This document shows, in pieces, positions 16,756 through 26,124 of a DNA stretch of 41,277 bases. Both the position numbers and the translations under genes were made by a program. How positions within the stretch are numbered: position 1 is the stretch's first letter; each line of letters opens with the position of its first letter. The DNA comes from Saprospiraceae bacterium (GTDB lineage: Bacteria; Bacteroidota; Bacteroidia; Chitinophagales; Saprospiraceae), in the NCBI GenBank assembly GCA_029263015.1, contig JAJCYI010000055.1, positions 1-41,277 on the forward strand, given 5' to 3'. The notes under the pieces are model-generated. The model was not told the DNA's origin. It saw only the letters and a program-made list of their open reading frames with translations, and searched no databases.

Positions 16756-17643
16756 ATGCACTTAATGGGATATTACCTAAAATCATCTTATTTCCAACTC
16801 TTTCTTGCCTTTTATTTGAGCACCATACCAATAGAAAAGACATCGGCTCAACCCGTGAAATTGGACCTCAAGGAACAGGGACCTCAAGGCCGAGTATTTG
16901 CCTATTGGGGCTGGAACAGGGGCTATTATACCAAATCAGATATTCATTTTTCGGGAGAGGGCTATGACTTCACTTTGGAAGATGTGGTGGCAAAAGACCG
17001 TCAATCTGAGTTTTCGTTCCGAACTTATTTCCACCCAGCAAAAATCACTATCCCACAAGTGAATTATGGTATCGGTTATTATTTCCGTGACCATTATATT
17101 GTTACCCTTGGCTTGGATCACATGAAATATGTGGTGCAACGGCCACAGGAAGTAACCATTTCCGGGAAGATATTCGGTGGAGGCTTACCCTATCAAGGTG
17201 ACTATGACGGAGAGCATATTACCATCCAAGACGATTTATTGAAATTTGAACATACCAACGGGCTGAACTATTTGTCCGTTGGCATTTTGCGTACTGATAA
17301 TTTATTCAAAAAGTTATTGTCATTGGAAAATAAAATGGAACTAAACTTGGCGGAAGGGTTTAGCGCTGGCGTGTTGATCCCCAAATCCAATGTTACCTTA
17401 TTGTCCAAAGAGCGCAACGATCAATTCCACCTTTCAGGTTTTGGCCTCTCAGCGAGCATCGGACTTCAGGTTCTTATATTAAAACATTTTTTCCTCCGTG
17501 GAGAATTAAAAGCAGGATATATCAACTTGCCTTCTATCACAACTTCTGCTGACAGTGCAGACCGGGCTGATCAGCATTTCTTTTTCCTGCAACCAACCGG
17601 ACAATTTGGGTGGGCATTTTTTCTGCATAATAAAATGAGGTAA
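16756..17643 (+). CDS. Putative outer-membrane beta-barrel protein
   Basis: A 295-residue exported protein with a signal peptide ending near TSAQ. The mature region begins with a conserved-looking motif FAYWGWNRGYYTKSDIHFSG. It continues with alternating amphipathic strands rich in aromatic residues (NYGIGYYFRDHYIVTLGLDH, GLNYLSVGILRTDNLF, FFLRGELKAGYI) and ends in a strand (GQFGWAFFLHNKM) typical of small outer-membrane barrels of Bacteroidota. I recognise this as a hypothetical family with the GWNRG..YTKSDI motif, not by function. An alternative start is the Met four residues in. It lies 77 bp after the lipoprotein gene. Confidence 0.72.
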   Translation: MHLMGYYLKSSYFQLFLAFYLSTIPIEKTSAQPVKLDLKEQGPQGRVFAYWGWNRGYYTKSDIHFSGEGYDFTLEDVVAKDRQSEFSFRTYFHPAKITIPQVNYGIGYYFRDHYIVTLGLDHMKYVVQRPQEVTISGKIFGGGLPYQGDYDGEHITIQDDLLKFEHTNGLNYLSVGILRTDNLFKKLLSLENKMELNLAEGFSAGVLIPKSNVTLLSKERNDQFHLSGFGLSASIGLQVLILKHFFLRGELKAGYINLPSITTSADSADRADQHFFFLQPTGQFGWAFFLHNKMR

Positions 17644-17897
17644 TGGAGTTAGGGGATGCTTTTTGACAGGTGTTGTGCCTCGTCGGAAGTGCTTAAATAT
17701 TACGTTTTGGCAAAAATAAAAATGTGCAAGCAGGTGTGCAAAAATAAATTTGACGAAGTTGATTTTTATACATTATTTTGCCGCTTAATATTTCAAAGTT
17801 AAAAGCTGTTTTAAATCCACGACTACTTTAAATACCCATCTCTTTTGGCGTGAGCTTCGTCTATTTTTTCTATAATAGCTTTGGTTGTTTCCCAAAA

Positions 17898-17917
17898 CCT
17901 GCCTGCCGGCAGGCAGG
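17898..17917. repeat. CCTGCCTGCCGGCAGGCAGG palindrome, copy 1
   Basis: A perfect 20-bp palindrome of G+C-rich sequence in AT-rich intergenic DNA. A second copy with one substitution occurs at 41259-41277, cut by the window end. Such palindromes are typical interspersed repeats. Confidence 0.9.
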
Positions 17918-17990
17918 AAATAAACTTCGCCAACCCAATTCATGGACTTTTCATATTGTCATGAGCATTTAATCAGTGGCTAACTTTACA

Positions 17991-18014
17991 TTTCATTATT
18001 TCATTATTTCATTA
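17991..18014. repeat. Three tandem TTTCATTA octamers
   Basis: A direct repeat of the 8-bp unit TTTCATTA, three exact copies, ending 17 bp before the start codon of the beta-propeller gene. Copy-number change would alter the spacing in its 5' leader; no evidence of function. Confidence 0.85.
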
Positions 18015-18031
18015 ACTCTTAACTTAAAATC

Positions 18032-19909
18032 ATGAAATCAAACCAAAAAAAAATGTACCAATTTTGCATTGTCACGGTTCTCTCATTTTGTTCACTTTCT
18101 TCATTTTCCCAGGAAAAAGTTTGGGAGGTTGACCTAAAAGATGCCTTGTACGAAGTCGGTTGGATCAAGCAAGCGAACGACGGACTGATTATCGCTGCCG
18201 GTGCAAAAGGCTTGCTGGCAATGAACAACAACACGGGCGACATCGTATGGCATAACCAAGAATTGAAAGGTATCAACAAAAATTCCTTTCTCAATGTAGA
18301 TGGCCTGCCATTATTTTACGTGGATTATGTGCCGATGGTCGGTAAAACACGTGGGATCCTCATCAATTCAAGTAACGGCGATATTGTTTTTGATACCAAA
18401 GATGAAGGTTATAAAGTCAAGTACTATACATTGTTGCCTCAACAAGAATGCATTTTATTTGAGTTGTTGAAAGGCAGCGAACGGAGCTTGATGAAATTCA
18501 GTCTCAAGACTTGGGAAACGGAATGGCAGGCCAGCCTCGGAACGCCAAAAGGATTGGTTGGTAAAGTAACCGATCAGGTTTCTGCTGCAAGTTTCATCGA
18601 ACATGGCCCTATGTTCAGCAAAGGCAACCACCTTGTATTTGGAATGAAATCCCAAATATATGGTCTCGATTTCAAAACGGGTAAAACCGCCTGGGAATCG
18701 AAAACTGAAAAGAAAATCAAAGCATTGGTCTATTCTGACCTGAACAATAGTTTGTATATCGGAATCAAAAAGAGTAAAAAATTGACTGTCCTTGACCCTG
18801 AATCTGGGAATGATATCACCCCTGGGAAATTGAAACTTAAGGGAACATTGATCGATATTCGCCCAGATGGTGCGGGGCGTTTGGTTTTGGTGGAGACCGA
18901 AGGGTTCAACCTGATTGAGCCAAAATCTAATGACCTGGTTTGGAAAAAAAGTTACAAAATCCCATTCTTGGATGAAGTCATTCCACATGGCAAGAATTAT
19001 ATCGCTGTGGGTAAAGATGAAAAAGACGGCTCAATCTCTCTGGTCGATGGATCTGGTAAAAAAGTATGGGAAAGCAAAGTAAAAGGCTTTGCTTATTATT
19101 GTACACCCACAGCAAAAGGAGTCTTGTATGTTTCCACTGAACGGGCCAATATTTTGAATTTTGACAGTGGTAAGGACGTATGGGAAAAGGATGTCAAATT
19201 CAAAGCCGTGCCAGCAGTTACTTATGACGGCGAGGAAGATAAAGTTGTGTTGTTTGAAAACAAAAAAGGATACAAATTCAGCATGAAAACTGGGAAAGTT
19301 GAATTTTTTGCTGAGGATATTGAACTTCAAAATGTAAACAAAAAAACTCCCCTGGTGGCAGAAACGGTTGCTGATGGTTACTTTATCCACACTGCACAAC
19401 ATACTTCTCTTTTAGGCCGCAATGGCAAAGTGGTCTATTCAAAATATTTTGAACCAATAACAACCATTGGTGGCTTGATGGGCGCAGCGCAGGTCGGAAT
19501 GAAAATGGCTGGCGTGGATGTGGACATTCAAGGAGCCATGGAAAACATGGATCAACTTTCATCGATTACCAGCGGTGCATATAGAAGTTCCAGCGATCAG
19601 ACGGATGGCACATCCGATGAGTCGGTCGTTGCTGGAATGTATGTTGGAGGAGCGGGTGGCATGTCTCCTGTTTTTGAAGTAACCAAGAAGAGGCATTCCA
19701 ATTCTAAAAATGCCAAAGACCATTTATTTGTTACTGGAAAAGAGACAGAAGCAGGGAGTGCTAATATTTTTATGCTAAATAAAAATACTGGAAAGGTGGA
19801 CAAGTCAATCAAACTGGTTGATAAAACGCCAAATTATTTTATTGACGAAATCGACAGCCGTGTTTTTCTGAACGAGAAAAACCATTTGATTTCCTGTTAT
19901 AAAATGTGA
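18032..19909 (+). CDS. Secreted PQQ-like beta-propeller repeat protein
   Basis: A 625-residue protein with a signal peptide (FCIVTVLSFCSLSSFSQ). It then has repeated propeller-blade motifs of the PQQ/BamB type: GLLAMNNNTGDIVWHNQ, GILINSSNGDIVFDTK, IYGLDFKTGKTAWESK, LTVLDPESGND, ISLVDGSGKKVWESK, ILNFDSGKDVWEKD. These match the pattern (hydrophobic)-x-x-x-(D/N)-x-x-(T/S)-G-x-x-x-W. It probably acts in the periplasm or at the surface as a binding scaffold. No quinoprotein catalytic residues could be assigned. A Gly/Ser/Asp-rich disordered segment (TSGAYRSSSDQTDGTSDES) interrupts the propeller near residue 520. There is no T9SS sorting domain. It is convergent with the efflux operon and separated from it by a bidirectional terminator. 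Confidence 0.85.
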   Translation: MKSNQKKMYQFCIVTVLSFCSLSSFSQEKVWEVDLKDALYEVGWIKQANDGLIIAAGAKGLLAMNNNTGDIVWHNQELKGINKNSFLNVDGLPLFYVDYVPMVGKTRGILINSSNGDIVFDTKDEGYKVKYYTLLPQQECILFELLKGSERSLMKFSLKTWETEWQASLGTPKGLVGKVTDQVSAASFIEHGPMFSKGNHLVFGMKSQIYGLDFKTGKTAWESKTEKKIKALVYSDLNNSLYIGIKKSKKLTVLDPESGNDITPGKLKLKGTLIDIRPDGAGRLVLVETEGFNLIEPKSNDLVWKKSYKIPFLDEVIPHGKNYIAVGKDEKDGSISLVDGSGKKVWESKVKGFAYYCTPTAKGVLYVSTERANILNFDSGKDVWEKDVKFKAVPAVTYDGEEDKVVLFENKKGYKFSMKTGKVEFFAEDIELQNVNKKTPLVAETVADGYFIHTAQHTSLLGRNGKVVYSKYFEPITTIGGLMGAAQVGMKMAGVDVDIQGAMENMDQLSSITSGAYRSSSDQTDGTSDESVVAGMYVGGAGGMSPVFEVTKKRHSNSKNAKDHLFVTGKETEAGSANIFMLNKNTGKVDKSIKLVDKTPNYFIDEIDSRVFLNEKNHLISCYKM

Positions 19910-19956
19910 ATCGGTCTTTAAAAAAGTACACTTTCTTAATTTTTCCGAATGCCCCG

Positions 19957-19983
19957 ACCGGATCGGCTAAGCGCCGGTCCGAT
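19957..19983. repeat. 27-bp imperfect palindrome, copy 1 (minus orientation)
   Basis: Read on the minus strand, this is ATCGGACCG, a 9-base spacer, then CGATCCGGT. The same arms occur on the plus strand at 26125-26151 (ATCGGACCG, 9 bases, CGATCCGAT). It is a short interspersed repeat in both places, each in intergenic DNA flanking the efflux operon. Confidence 0.65.
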
Positions 19984-20051
19984 AGGGAAGTCCCACGCCA
20001 TTTTTTAATTGAGTCAGAAATTGATTAAATTTAGAATGTATACGGTAGAGA

Positions 20052-20085
20052 AAAAAGCCGCTTGTAAAAATGCAAGCGGCTTTTT
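20052..20085. terminator. Bidirectional intrinsic terminator
   Basis: The stem AAAAAGCCGCTTG / CAAGCGGCTTTTT has an 8-base loop. T runs follow the G+C stem on both strands. It lies between the convergent propeller gene and the efflux operon, so it suits both transcripts. Confidence 0.9.
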
Positions 20086-20129
20086 ATTTTGAATAAATGG
20101 GGAGTTTATTTGAAGGTTATTTCTGTTAA

Positions 20130-23100
20130 TCAATCCACCAAACTCTCTTCTATCTCAATTTCACTTTTGTAACCTACCAACTGGAGAAATTTATCTTTGA
20201 TACCGTCCACGAATAAATAAACTACAGGGATGACTACCAGGGTCAATATCATGGAGCTTAAAAGCCCTCCGATGAGCGCCCAGGCAAGGCCGTTCTTCCA
20301 TTCTGCGGCTGCACCTTGGGCCAGTGCAATCGGCAGGAAGCCAATGGCCATGGAGAGCGTGGTCATCAATATGGGACGCAATCGTGTCCGGCCAGCTTCA
20401 ACCAAAGCTTGTTGGGTGCTCATTCCTTCTAATTTAGCTTGATTGGCGAAATCAACCAACAATATGGCATTTTTTGCGACCAGTCCAACCAACATAATTA
20501 TCCCGACGATGGAGAAAATATCCAAAAGGCTCATGCTGAGGGCAAGTGCGAGCAAGGCCCCAACTATCGCTACGGGAATTGAAAATATGACCACTATCGG
20601 GTACATCCAACTATTGTACAAAGCCACCAGAATGAGATACACTAAAATAATACTTGCAAGAAATGCAAGCCCCAAACTTCCAAACCCTTCTTCTTGTTGT
20701 CGGATGTCGCCATCATAAGTCACTAAGACACCATTGGGTGGGGGCATTTTTACTTCAAAGAGGTCTTTGATATCAAAACCAACTTCACCGCTTGGCCGGC
20801 CAAGTACTTTCGAGTTTATAGTGACCGATGGGAGGCGGTTCTTTCTTTCCAATTGATTGGGGCCAGTGGATTGTTCAATATTTGCAAATTGGTTGAGGCG
20901 AATCAATTGGCCTTTGTTGTTGAGGATGGTCAGGTTTGCAATGTCATCTACATTATTCCGATTGAAATCATCCATCTTGATCTGGATGTCGTAGTCTTTG
21001 TTTTCCGTTCTGAATTGAGCATCATTGTTTCCATTGAAAGCCGTTTGCATGGTTCCCCCAACCATGTCCATGCGGATGCCGAGGTTGGCCATTTTTTCCC
21101 GATCTACTGATACTTTTATTTCTGGTGTACCTTCCTCGATGGATAGTTTGGCTTCTAATGTTCCTGGGATTTTTTTAATGTCGGTCAATGCTTTATTGGC
21201 ATATTCCATAACCTGATCCTTGTCTGGGCCACTGATAAAAATAATAATTGGATCTTGGTCAGCTCCTCCAAAAAAGCTGACAGGAGCAGAAGTTACTTTT
21301 ACGCCCGGAAGTAATTGTTCCAACTCATCCCTGACCTTCTGGGCATAATGATCTGTTATCATATCCCGCTGATCCTTCGGTACTAGTTTGACGGTCATTT
21401 CACTCATATACTCCGTTTCACGGCTTGATATCATACCACTCGACAAACCGACGGTCGTAAATACCCCAACTATTTCTGGTTGCTGCGAAAGGTAAGCTTC
21501 TGCATCAAGTGATGCGAGGTTCGATTCTTTTAAGGTTGCATTTTTAGGCAGTTCATATTTCAGGATAAAGTCGCCACGATCACCTTGTGTAATAAAAGAA
21601 CTTCCGATATATCCATTTGTAATCAGGCCAAATGATGAAAAGAAAATAATGGCTGTAAGCACAAATACAAGAATCGCATTCCCATAGAAATGAAAATGCA
21701 ATTTCTTTTTAACTCCTGTTTCAGTCTCCAGTATTTTTAGTTTAGCGATGTAAGAGGCCCTGTAATTGATTTTTATCGGTTTCAATATTCGTTCGATCAG
21801 GCGAGCATACCAATTGTTCAACCGGTTCAACAATCTTTCAAATCCATTAAATAAAAACCCAAATATTGATTTTTCCTTAAATTTTTCCAATCGGGAAAAC
21901 CGGCTTGCCAACATCGGGGTCAGTGTAAAAGAAACAATTAAAGACATCAGCGTAGAAAAGGTGACCACCAGCGCAAACTGTCCCATAATTTTACCAACCG
22001 TTCCTTCTGCAAGCGCGATCGGAACAAACACAACCACATCGACTAGGGTGATGGAAATGGCCGTGAAAGCAATTTCATTCCTTCCTTTTAATGCAGCTTT
22101 CCAGCGGGATTCACCTTTCTCGAGATAGCGGTAAATGTTTTCTAGCACCACGATGCTGTCATCGACCAAAATCCCCACGACCAATGACATGGCGAGCAGT
22201 GTCATCATATTCAAGGTGAAGTCAAACGCATACATCATCACCAATGTGGCTACGAGGGAAGTAGGAATAGCCAGCATGACTATGATCGCATTCCGGAAGG
22301 AATGGAGGAAAAATAACATGACAATCGCCACCAAAATGATCGCAAGTATCAAGTCATGAATCACTGCATCGACTGCTTCTAAGGTGAAGTCTGTTTGGTT
22401 GTTGGCGACTGCGACTTCGAGGTCGATGTCGCTAAACTGGTTTTTTAGGCCCGCTAGTTTTCCTATTACCCCATCTGCCACCGCTACTGCATTTGCATCG
22501 GTAGATTTCAATATCTGAATGCCGATACCGCTGCGCCCATTGGTTCGACTGAGCGTGGCCCTGTCTTTTTTGCCATCAACTACGTCAGCGATTTCATTCA
22601 ACTTGATTGGGGCGCCGGACCTTGGATCGTTGGCGATGGTAAGATGGTTCAATTCTTCTAATTGGCTGAATTTTCCTGCTAATCGAATGACGACCAATTC
22701 ATCCTCACTTTCAATTTTTCCAGTAGGAAAATCAAGGTTGGCAGAATTGACTGCCTGTACTACCTGTAAAATTGTCAGCTCTCGCGATTCAAGTTTTTGT
22801 CGGTTAACATTAACCTTTATTTCCCGCTCTTGTCCGCCAATAATCCTGACATCCCCAACCCCCTGCACACTTGAAATGGTCGGCTTTATTTGGTCAATAA
22901 CAATATCGTAAAATGCTGTGGATGAGGCACTTGATGTGATGCCAAGGCTGATGATGGGGAATTCGTCAGAAGCAAATTTGGTCAATGATGGTGGGTCTGC
23001 GCCTTCTGGTAGCAGCCGCAATCTTGTGTTTATGTTGCGCTGGGCGTCTTGCAAAGCGAGGTCAATGTCGGTTCCGTCTTTTAACTCAATGAAAACAAAA

Positions 23101-23366
23101 GATAGACTCTCGATGGAATTGCTCCGAATGGAAATTACATTTTCCATATTGGAAACAGATTCTTCAATCACCCTCGTCACCGAGTTTTCCACTTCCGATG
23201 GACTGGCCCCTGGGTAGGTCGTGTTGACGATCACGAAAGGCATGCTGAATTTGGGGATCATCTCATACCCCAAATTGGTATAACTGAAAATTCCTGCCAG
23301 AGTCAGCACTGTAAACACGACTATAATCAGGGAGGGACGCCTTATTGATAATTCTGTTATGGACAT
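20130..23366 (-). CDS. RND efflux transporter, inner-membrane pump (AcrB/HAE1 type)
   Basis: A 1078-residue proton-driven RND pump. It has an N-terminal TM helix (RRPSLIIVVFTVLTLAGIF) and a large periplasmic loop with the typical YPGASPSEVE motif. The TM2-6 block includes the paired Asp of TM4 (VVGILVDDSIVVLENIYRY, near residue 405) used for proton relay. A second periplasmic loop follows, and a second TM block carries the TM10 Lys (GLVAKNAILLVDFANQ) and TM11-12. The length is typical (about 1030-1080). It is the last gene of a minus-strand tolC-mfp-rnd operon, 125 bp after the adaptor gene. The substrate cannot be read from sequence; multidrug or organic compounds (HAE1) are more likely than metals, since metal-type methionine/charge motifs were not seen. 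Confidence 0.95.
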   Translation of the reverse strand: MSITELSIRRPSLIIVVFTVLTLAGIFSYTNLGYEMIPKFSMPFVIVNTTYPGASPSEVENSVTRVIEESVSNMENVISIRSNSIESLSFVFIELKDGTDIDLALQDAQRNINTRLRLLPEGADPPSLTKFASDEFPIISLGITSSASSTAFYDIVIDQIKPTISSVQGVGDVRIIGGQEREIKVNVNRQKLESRELTILQVVQAVNSANLDFPTGKIESEDELVVIRLAGKFSQLEELNHLTIANDPRSGAPIKLNEIADVVDGKKDRATLSRTNGRSGIGIQILKSTDANAVAVADGVIGKLAGLKNQFSDIDLEVAVANNQTDFTLEAVDAVIHDLILAIILVAIVMLFFLHSFRNAIIVMLAIPTSLVATLVMMYAFDFTLNMMTLLAMSLVVGILVDDSIVVLENIYRYLEKGESRWKAALKGRNEIAFTAISITLVDVVVFVPIALAEGTVGKIMGQFALVVTFSTLMSLIVSFTLTPMLASRFSRLEKFKEKSIFGFLFNGFERLLNRLNNWYARLIERILKPIKINYRASYIAKLKILETETGVKKKLHFHFYGNAILVFVLTAIIFFSSFGLITNGYIGSSFITQGDRGDFILKYELPKNATLKESNLASLDAEAYLSQQPEIVGVFTTVGLSSGMISSRETEYMSEMTVKLVPKDQRDMITDHYAQKVRDELEQLLPGVKVTSAPVSFFGGADQDPIIIFISGPDKDQVMEYANKALTDIKKIPGTLEAKLSIEEGTPEIKVSVDREKMANLGIRMDMVGGTMQTAFNGNNDAQFRTENKDYDIQIKMDDFNRNNVDDIANLTILNNKGQLIRLNQFANIEQSTGPNQLERKNRLPSVTINSKVLGRPSGEVGFDIKDLFEVKMPPPNGVLVTYDGDIRQQEEGFGSLGLAFLASIILVYLILVALYNSWMYPIVVIFSIPVAIVGALLALALSMSLLDIFSIVGIIMLVGLVAKNAILLVDFANQAKLEGMSTQQALVEAGRTRLRPILMTTLSMAIGFLPIALAQGAAAEWKNGLAWALIGGLLSSMILTLVVIPVVYLFVDGIKDKFLQLVGYKSEIEIEESLVD

Positions 23367-23367
23367 T

Positions 23368-23412
23368 TAATGGTCTATGGTCTATTGGTATTTGGTTCGT
23401 GGTTTTTGGTTG
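23368..23412. repeat. TTTGGTT-type short repeats between rnd and mfp genes
   Basis: Degenerate tandem units (TGGTCTATGGTCTATTGG, then ATTTGGTTCGTGGTTTTTGGTTG) fill the first part of the gap between the two efflux genes. They belong to the same loose class as the units at 3892-3940 and 24608-24628. No function is assigned. Confidence 0.55.
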
Positions 23413-23491
23413 TGTTCGGATACATTGCTTTTTGACTTCTTCTTATGTGTCTCTTTTGTGCCTTATGTGGTTCAAAAAATATGGATGCCCA

Positions 23492-24559
23492 TCAATTGCT
23501 TGCCACCGAAACCTCCATGCCGTCTTCGAGATTGATCTGTCCAGAAACAACAATTGTGTCTCCTGCTTTAAGGCCACTTTTAACTTGTATTTTGTTGCCA
23601 AAAACCAATCCCGTCTTGATGCTGCGCAAAAGTGCTTTACCATCTTCTACCAAATAAACTTTTGCGTTTCGCAAGTTGCCGACTACGCTTTCACGGGAAA
23701 TGGCCAATACTTCCATGCTGTTGCCCCCATCAAAAAAGGCGGTAGCGGTCATGCCCGATTTAAGTTTACCATTACGGTTGGGTATTTCAATTTCGACTAA
23801 ATACCGTTTTCCAATACCAGCGTTCACATCTATAAAAGTAACTTTGCCGGTCATTTTTTGGTCTGGCAGGATATCAGCAACAAGGGTCGTAGTTTGACCT
23901 TTCAGGACAGTTATTATTTGCTCTTCTGATAAATGAACCTGCAATTTCAAACGGTCAATATTTGTGATATTAGCGATTTGCATGGAAGGTGCAACCAGCG
24001 ACCCCTTTTCAACCATTTTGTGAGAGATTACACCTGAGATGGGTGCATGTACAAAGGTCATGGAAATCTGCTTATCGATTGACTCCGCCTTTGTGTTCAA
24101 ATTATCGATTGCCAGTTTAGCATCGTCCAGTTGTTGTTGGGTAATGCCGCCATCGCCGAGGAGTTTATTGAGCCGATTGAAATCTGATTCTGCTTTTTTT
24201 AAATTGGTCTTGGTGGTTTTCAATTGTATTTGCAAGAGGTCATTATCTATAGCAAGTAGGGTAGTGCCCTCTTTCACATAACTTCCATTATCAAAATTCA
24301 ATTTGACAATCTTACCTGCGGCCTCGCTCATGACCGTTACTTGTTTGTAAGGTGCAAAATCCCCAACGACCTCGTATCTCCCTTCCCAAATAGCTGTGTC
24401 CACCTTTGTTGTAATGACAGGCATGACCATATCTTTTTGCTGGGTAAGTTGTGCGTCTTCTTCAATTTTAGCCTTGTTTTTTTCCAGTTGTTTATAACCC
24501 AAATAGCTTAACCCACCGACAAATGCTATCCAAATTATTATTTTAATCAGTTTTTTCAT
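23492..24559 (-). CDS. RND efflux periplasmic adaptor (membrane fusion protein)
   Basis: A 355-residue adaptor linking the RND pump to the TolC-like channel. It has an N-terminal membrane anchor (KLIKIIIWIAFVGGLSYLGY) and a biotinyl-lipoyl-like half motif (EAAGKIVKLNFDNGSYVKEG). An alpha-hairpin follows (LLQIQLKTTKTNLKKAESDFNRLNKLL...), then the second lipoyl half (FVHAPISGVISHKMVEKGSLV), a beta-barrel and a membrane-proximal domain ending LKAGDTIVVSGQINLEDG. The start at MKKLIKII is preferred over a Met 21 codons upstream, because the anchor follows it directly. The gene lies between the tolC-like and rnd genes, all on the minus strand. Confidence 0.93.
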   Translation of the reverse strand: MKKLIKIIIWIAFVGGLSYLGYKQLEKNKAKIEEDAQLTQQKDMVMPVITTKVDTAIWEGRYEVVGDFAPYKQVTVMSEAAGKIVKLNFDNGSYVKEGTTLLAIDNDLLQIQLKTTKTNLKKAESDFNRLNKLLGDGGITQQQLDDAKLAIDNLNTKAESIDKQISMTFVHAPISGVISHKMVEKGSLVAPSMQIANITNIDRLKLQVHLSEEQIITVLKGQTTTLVADILPDQKMTGKVTFIDVNAGIGKRYLVEIEIPNRNGKLKSGMTATAFFDGGNSMEVLAISRESVVGNLRNAKVYLVEDGKALLRSIKTGLVFGNKIQVKSGLKAGDTIVVSGQINLEDGMEVSVASN

Positions 24560-24607
24560 TCTGAAAATGATTAGGTTTTTTTTTGATGAAATTGAGGTTG
24601 TTAAATT

Positions 24608-24628
24608 AGAACCAAGAACCAAGAACCA
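24608..24628. repeat. Three AACCAAG heptamers between tolC-like and mfp genes
   Basis: AGAACCAAGAACCAAGAACC: tandem heptamer units in the 74-bp gap between the two genes. The same units are in the 3892-3940 hairpin. It is probably a simple interspersed repeat. Confidence 0.8.
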
Positions 24629-24633
24629 GCAAT

Positions 24634-25989
24634 TTATTCCTCGGCTAGACCCACCAATTTTCCATTGGCGTGCAAAAGGTCAATTTCAGCTAATTTGATT
24701 TTAGCCAATGTAGAAAAATAATTAGTCTGTGCTTCCCGCATTGAGGTTTCAGCAGAAAGCAATTCGGTAATTGGGGCCAATCCTTCCTTGTATCGCTTTT
24801 GGGAAATGCGGTAAACTTCTTCGGCTACTTGCCTGGTATCTTTCACCGTGGCTAAGTTGTTTTGGTTGACTTGCAGGGAAGTCACTGCATTTTGATGCTG
24901 TAATTGATAGGCAAGTTTCGTCGATTTTATGTCGAAATTGGTTTTTAGGGAATTCAATTGGACTGTTTGGATTTTACTATCCTTAAACATCCCATCAAAA
25001 ATAGGTATGTTGAAATACAGTCCTATTTGGGAAAAATCTGTCCACCTGTTCCCTTCGCTGAATTTATTTAATTCATCTGCCTGCCATTCATAAGTGTAAT
25101 TGGCAAATAAACTTACCGTTGGGAAATACCCAGATTTCCACCTCCTCCTGTCCAGATCATAAAGTTGTCTTTGCACATTCATCAAGCCGATCATTGGGCG
25201 TTGGTCATAAATTGGAACAGCAAGAATGGGGTTTACCTCAGCTATAGGTGTTTCTGAAATAGTGTCTGTCAACAGAATTTCCGTGTCAAGAGGCATCTGC
25301 ATCGCAAATTTCAAAGATCGTACTGATTGTTGAGTCAATAGGTCAATATTGGTAATTTGGGTCTGCAGGTTTGACTTTTGAACCCGCAAGCGATCGTAGT
25401 CAATCTTTTTAGCAAACCCGTTTTCGTATTGTTTTTTAGTAACGGTGAGCAATCCATCTATTTGTTCAAGGTTGGCTTGTAAAATGTTTTTTTCTGTTTC
25501 GGTCAATAAAATAAGGTAGTAAAGTTTGGCGGTTTGATGAACTACATCTTCTTTGCTTAATTCTAAATTTATGGTATAAAAATCTTCCAGTTTCTTGGTA
25601 GCCTCTAGAGCGATTAACCATTGCTTATTGAAGATCATCTGGTCAAGCCCGATACCTGCATTTGCATTCCAATTGGTACCAAACTGCAATTGAGCAACGT
25701 CTCCAGGCTGCCCGCCAATAAATTCTGCTGGAATAAGACTGGTGCGAAGTGAAAGGTTGTTGAGAATAGTAGCATTGGCGCTTATCTGTGGAAGACCTGT
25801 GCTAATGGCTCCCCTCAGAGTCTGTTTGCCGATCTGTACATCGATTTTCGCTTTTTGAATAGTTGAGTGGTTTTCTAGCGTATATTGTAGGGCAGATTTC
25901 AAGTCGAGAGACACCTGAGCATTGCCTGTGTTACATGAGAGGATAAGAAAGGCAAAAATAAGAATACGCAGAAAGGCATTTTTTTCCAT
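24634..25989 (-). CDS. TolC-family outer-membrane efflux channel
   Basis: A 451-residue outer-membrane efflux protein. The signal peptide is MEKNAFLRILIFAFLILSCNTGNAQ. The duplicated coiled-coil/beta architecture of the OEP family follows: SLDLKSALQYTLENHSTIQKAKIDVQIGK at the N-terminus, and in the second half YFNIPIFDGM..K and RYKEGLAPITELLSAETSMREAQTNYFSTLAKIKLAEIDL. These are classic TolC/OprM features. The Met at 25989 is chosen because the signal peptide follows it; a start 22 codons further upstream would precede it with charged sequence. It is the first gene of the efflux operon. The signal peptide contains ILSC, so lipidation at that Cys is conceivable, but the following AQ site makes ordinary cleavage more likely. 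Confidence 0.92.
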   Translation of the reverse strand: MEKNAFLRILIFAFLILSCNTGNAQVSLDLKSALQYTLENHSTIQKAKIDVQIGKQTLRGAISTGLPQISANATILNNLSLRTSLIPAEFIGGQPGDVAQLQFGTNWNANAGIGLDQMIFNKQWLIALEATKKLEDFYTINLELSKEDVVHQTAKLYYLILLTETEKNILQANLEQIDGLLTVTKKQYENGFAKKIDYDRLRVQKSNLQTQITNIDLLTQQSVRSLKFAMQMPLDTEILLTDTISETPIAEVNPILAVPIYDQRPMIGLMNVQRQLYDLDRRRWKSGYFPTVSLFANYTYEWQADELNKFSEGNRWTDFSQIGLYFNIPIFDGMFKDSKIQTVQLNSLKTNFDIKSTKLAYQLQHQNAVTSLQVNQNNLATVKDTRQVAEEVYRISQKRYKEGLAPITELLSAETSMREAQTNYFSTLAKIKLAEIDLLHANGKLVGLAEE

Positions 25990-26124
25990 GAAAGCCGAAC
26001 TTGATTTTGAATTGGCATGAAAGATTATTGCCAGTTTCGTTTTGGCTGATAACATGCAAACATAGGATACTTTTTATTTTCTAATTCCCTGCCGGACATA
26101 TTTTAAATTTATCGAATGTTTCCG

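Larger units (their letters stand above)
17644..18031. other. Intergenic region with a 20-bp palindrome and an octamer repeat
   Basis: No gene is seen. Within it, 17898-17917 is a perfect 20-bp palindrome (CCTGCCTGCCGGCAGGCAGG), and 17991-18014 is three tandem copies of TTTCATTA ending 17 bp before the next start codon. The first 250 bp are AT-rich and lack a clear terminator for the preceding gene. Confidence 0.6.

Noticed and set aside
23345-23800. 151-codon plus-strand open frame across the rnd-mfp junction
   Set aside because: Antisense to the conserved C-terminus of the adaptor protein; no domain.
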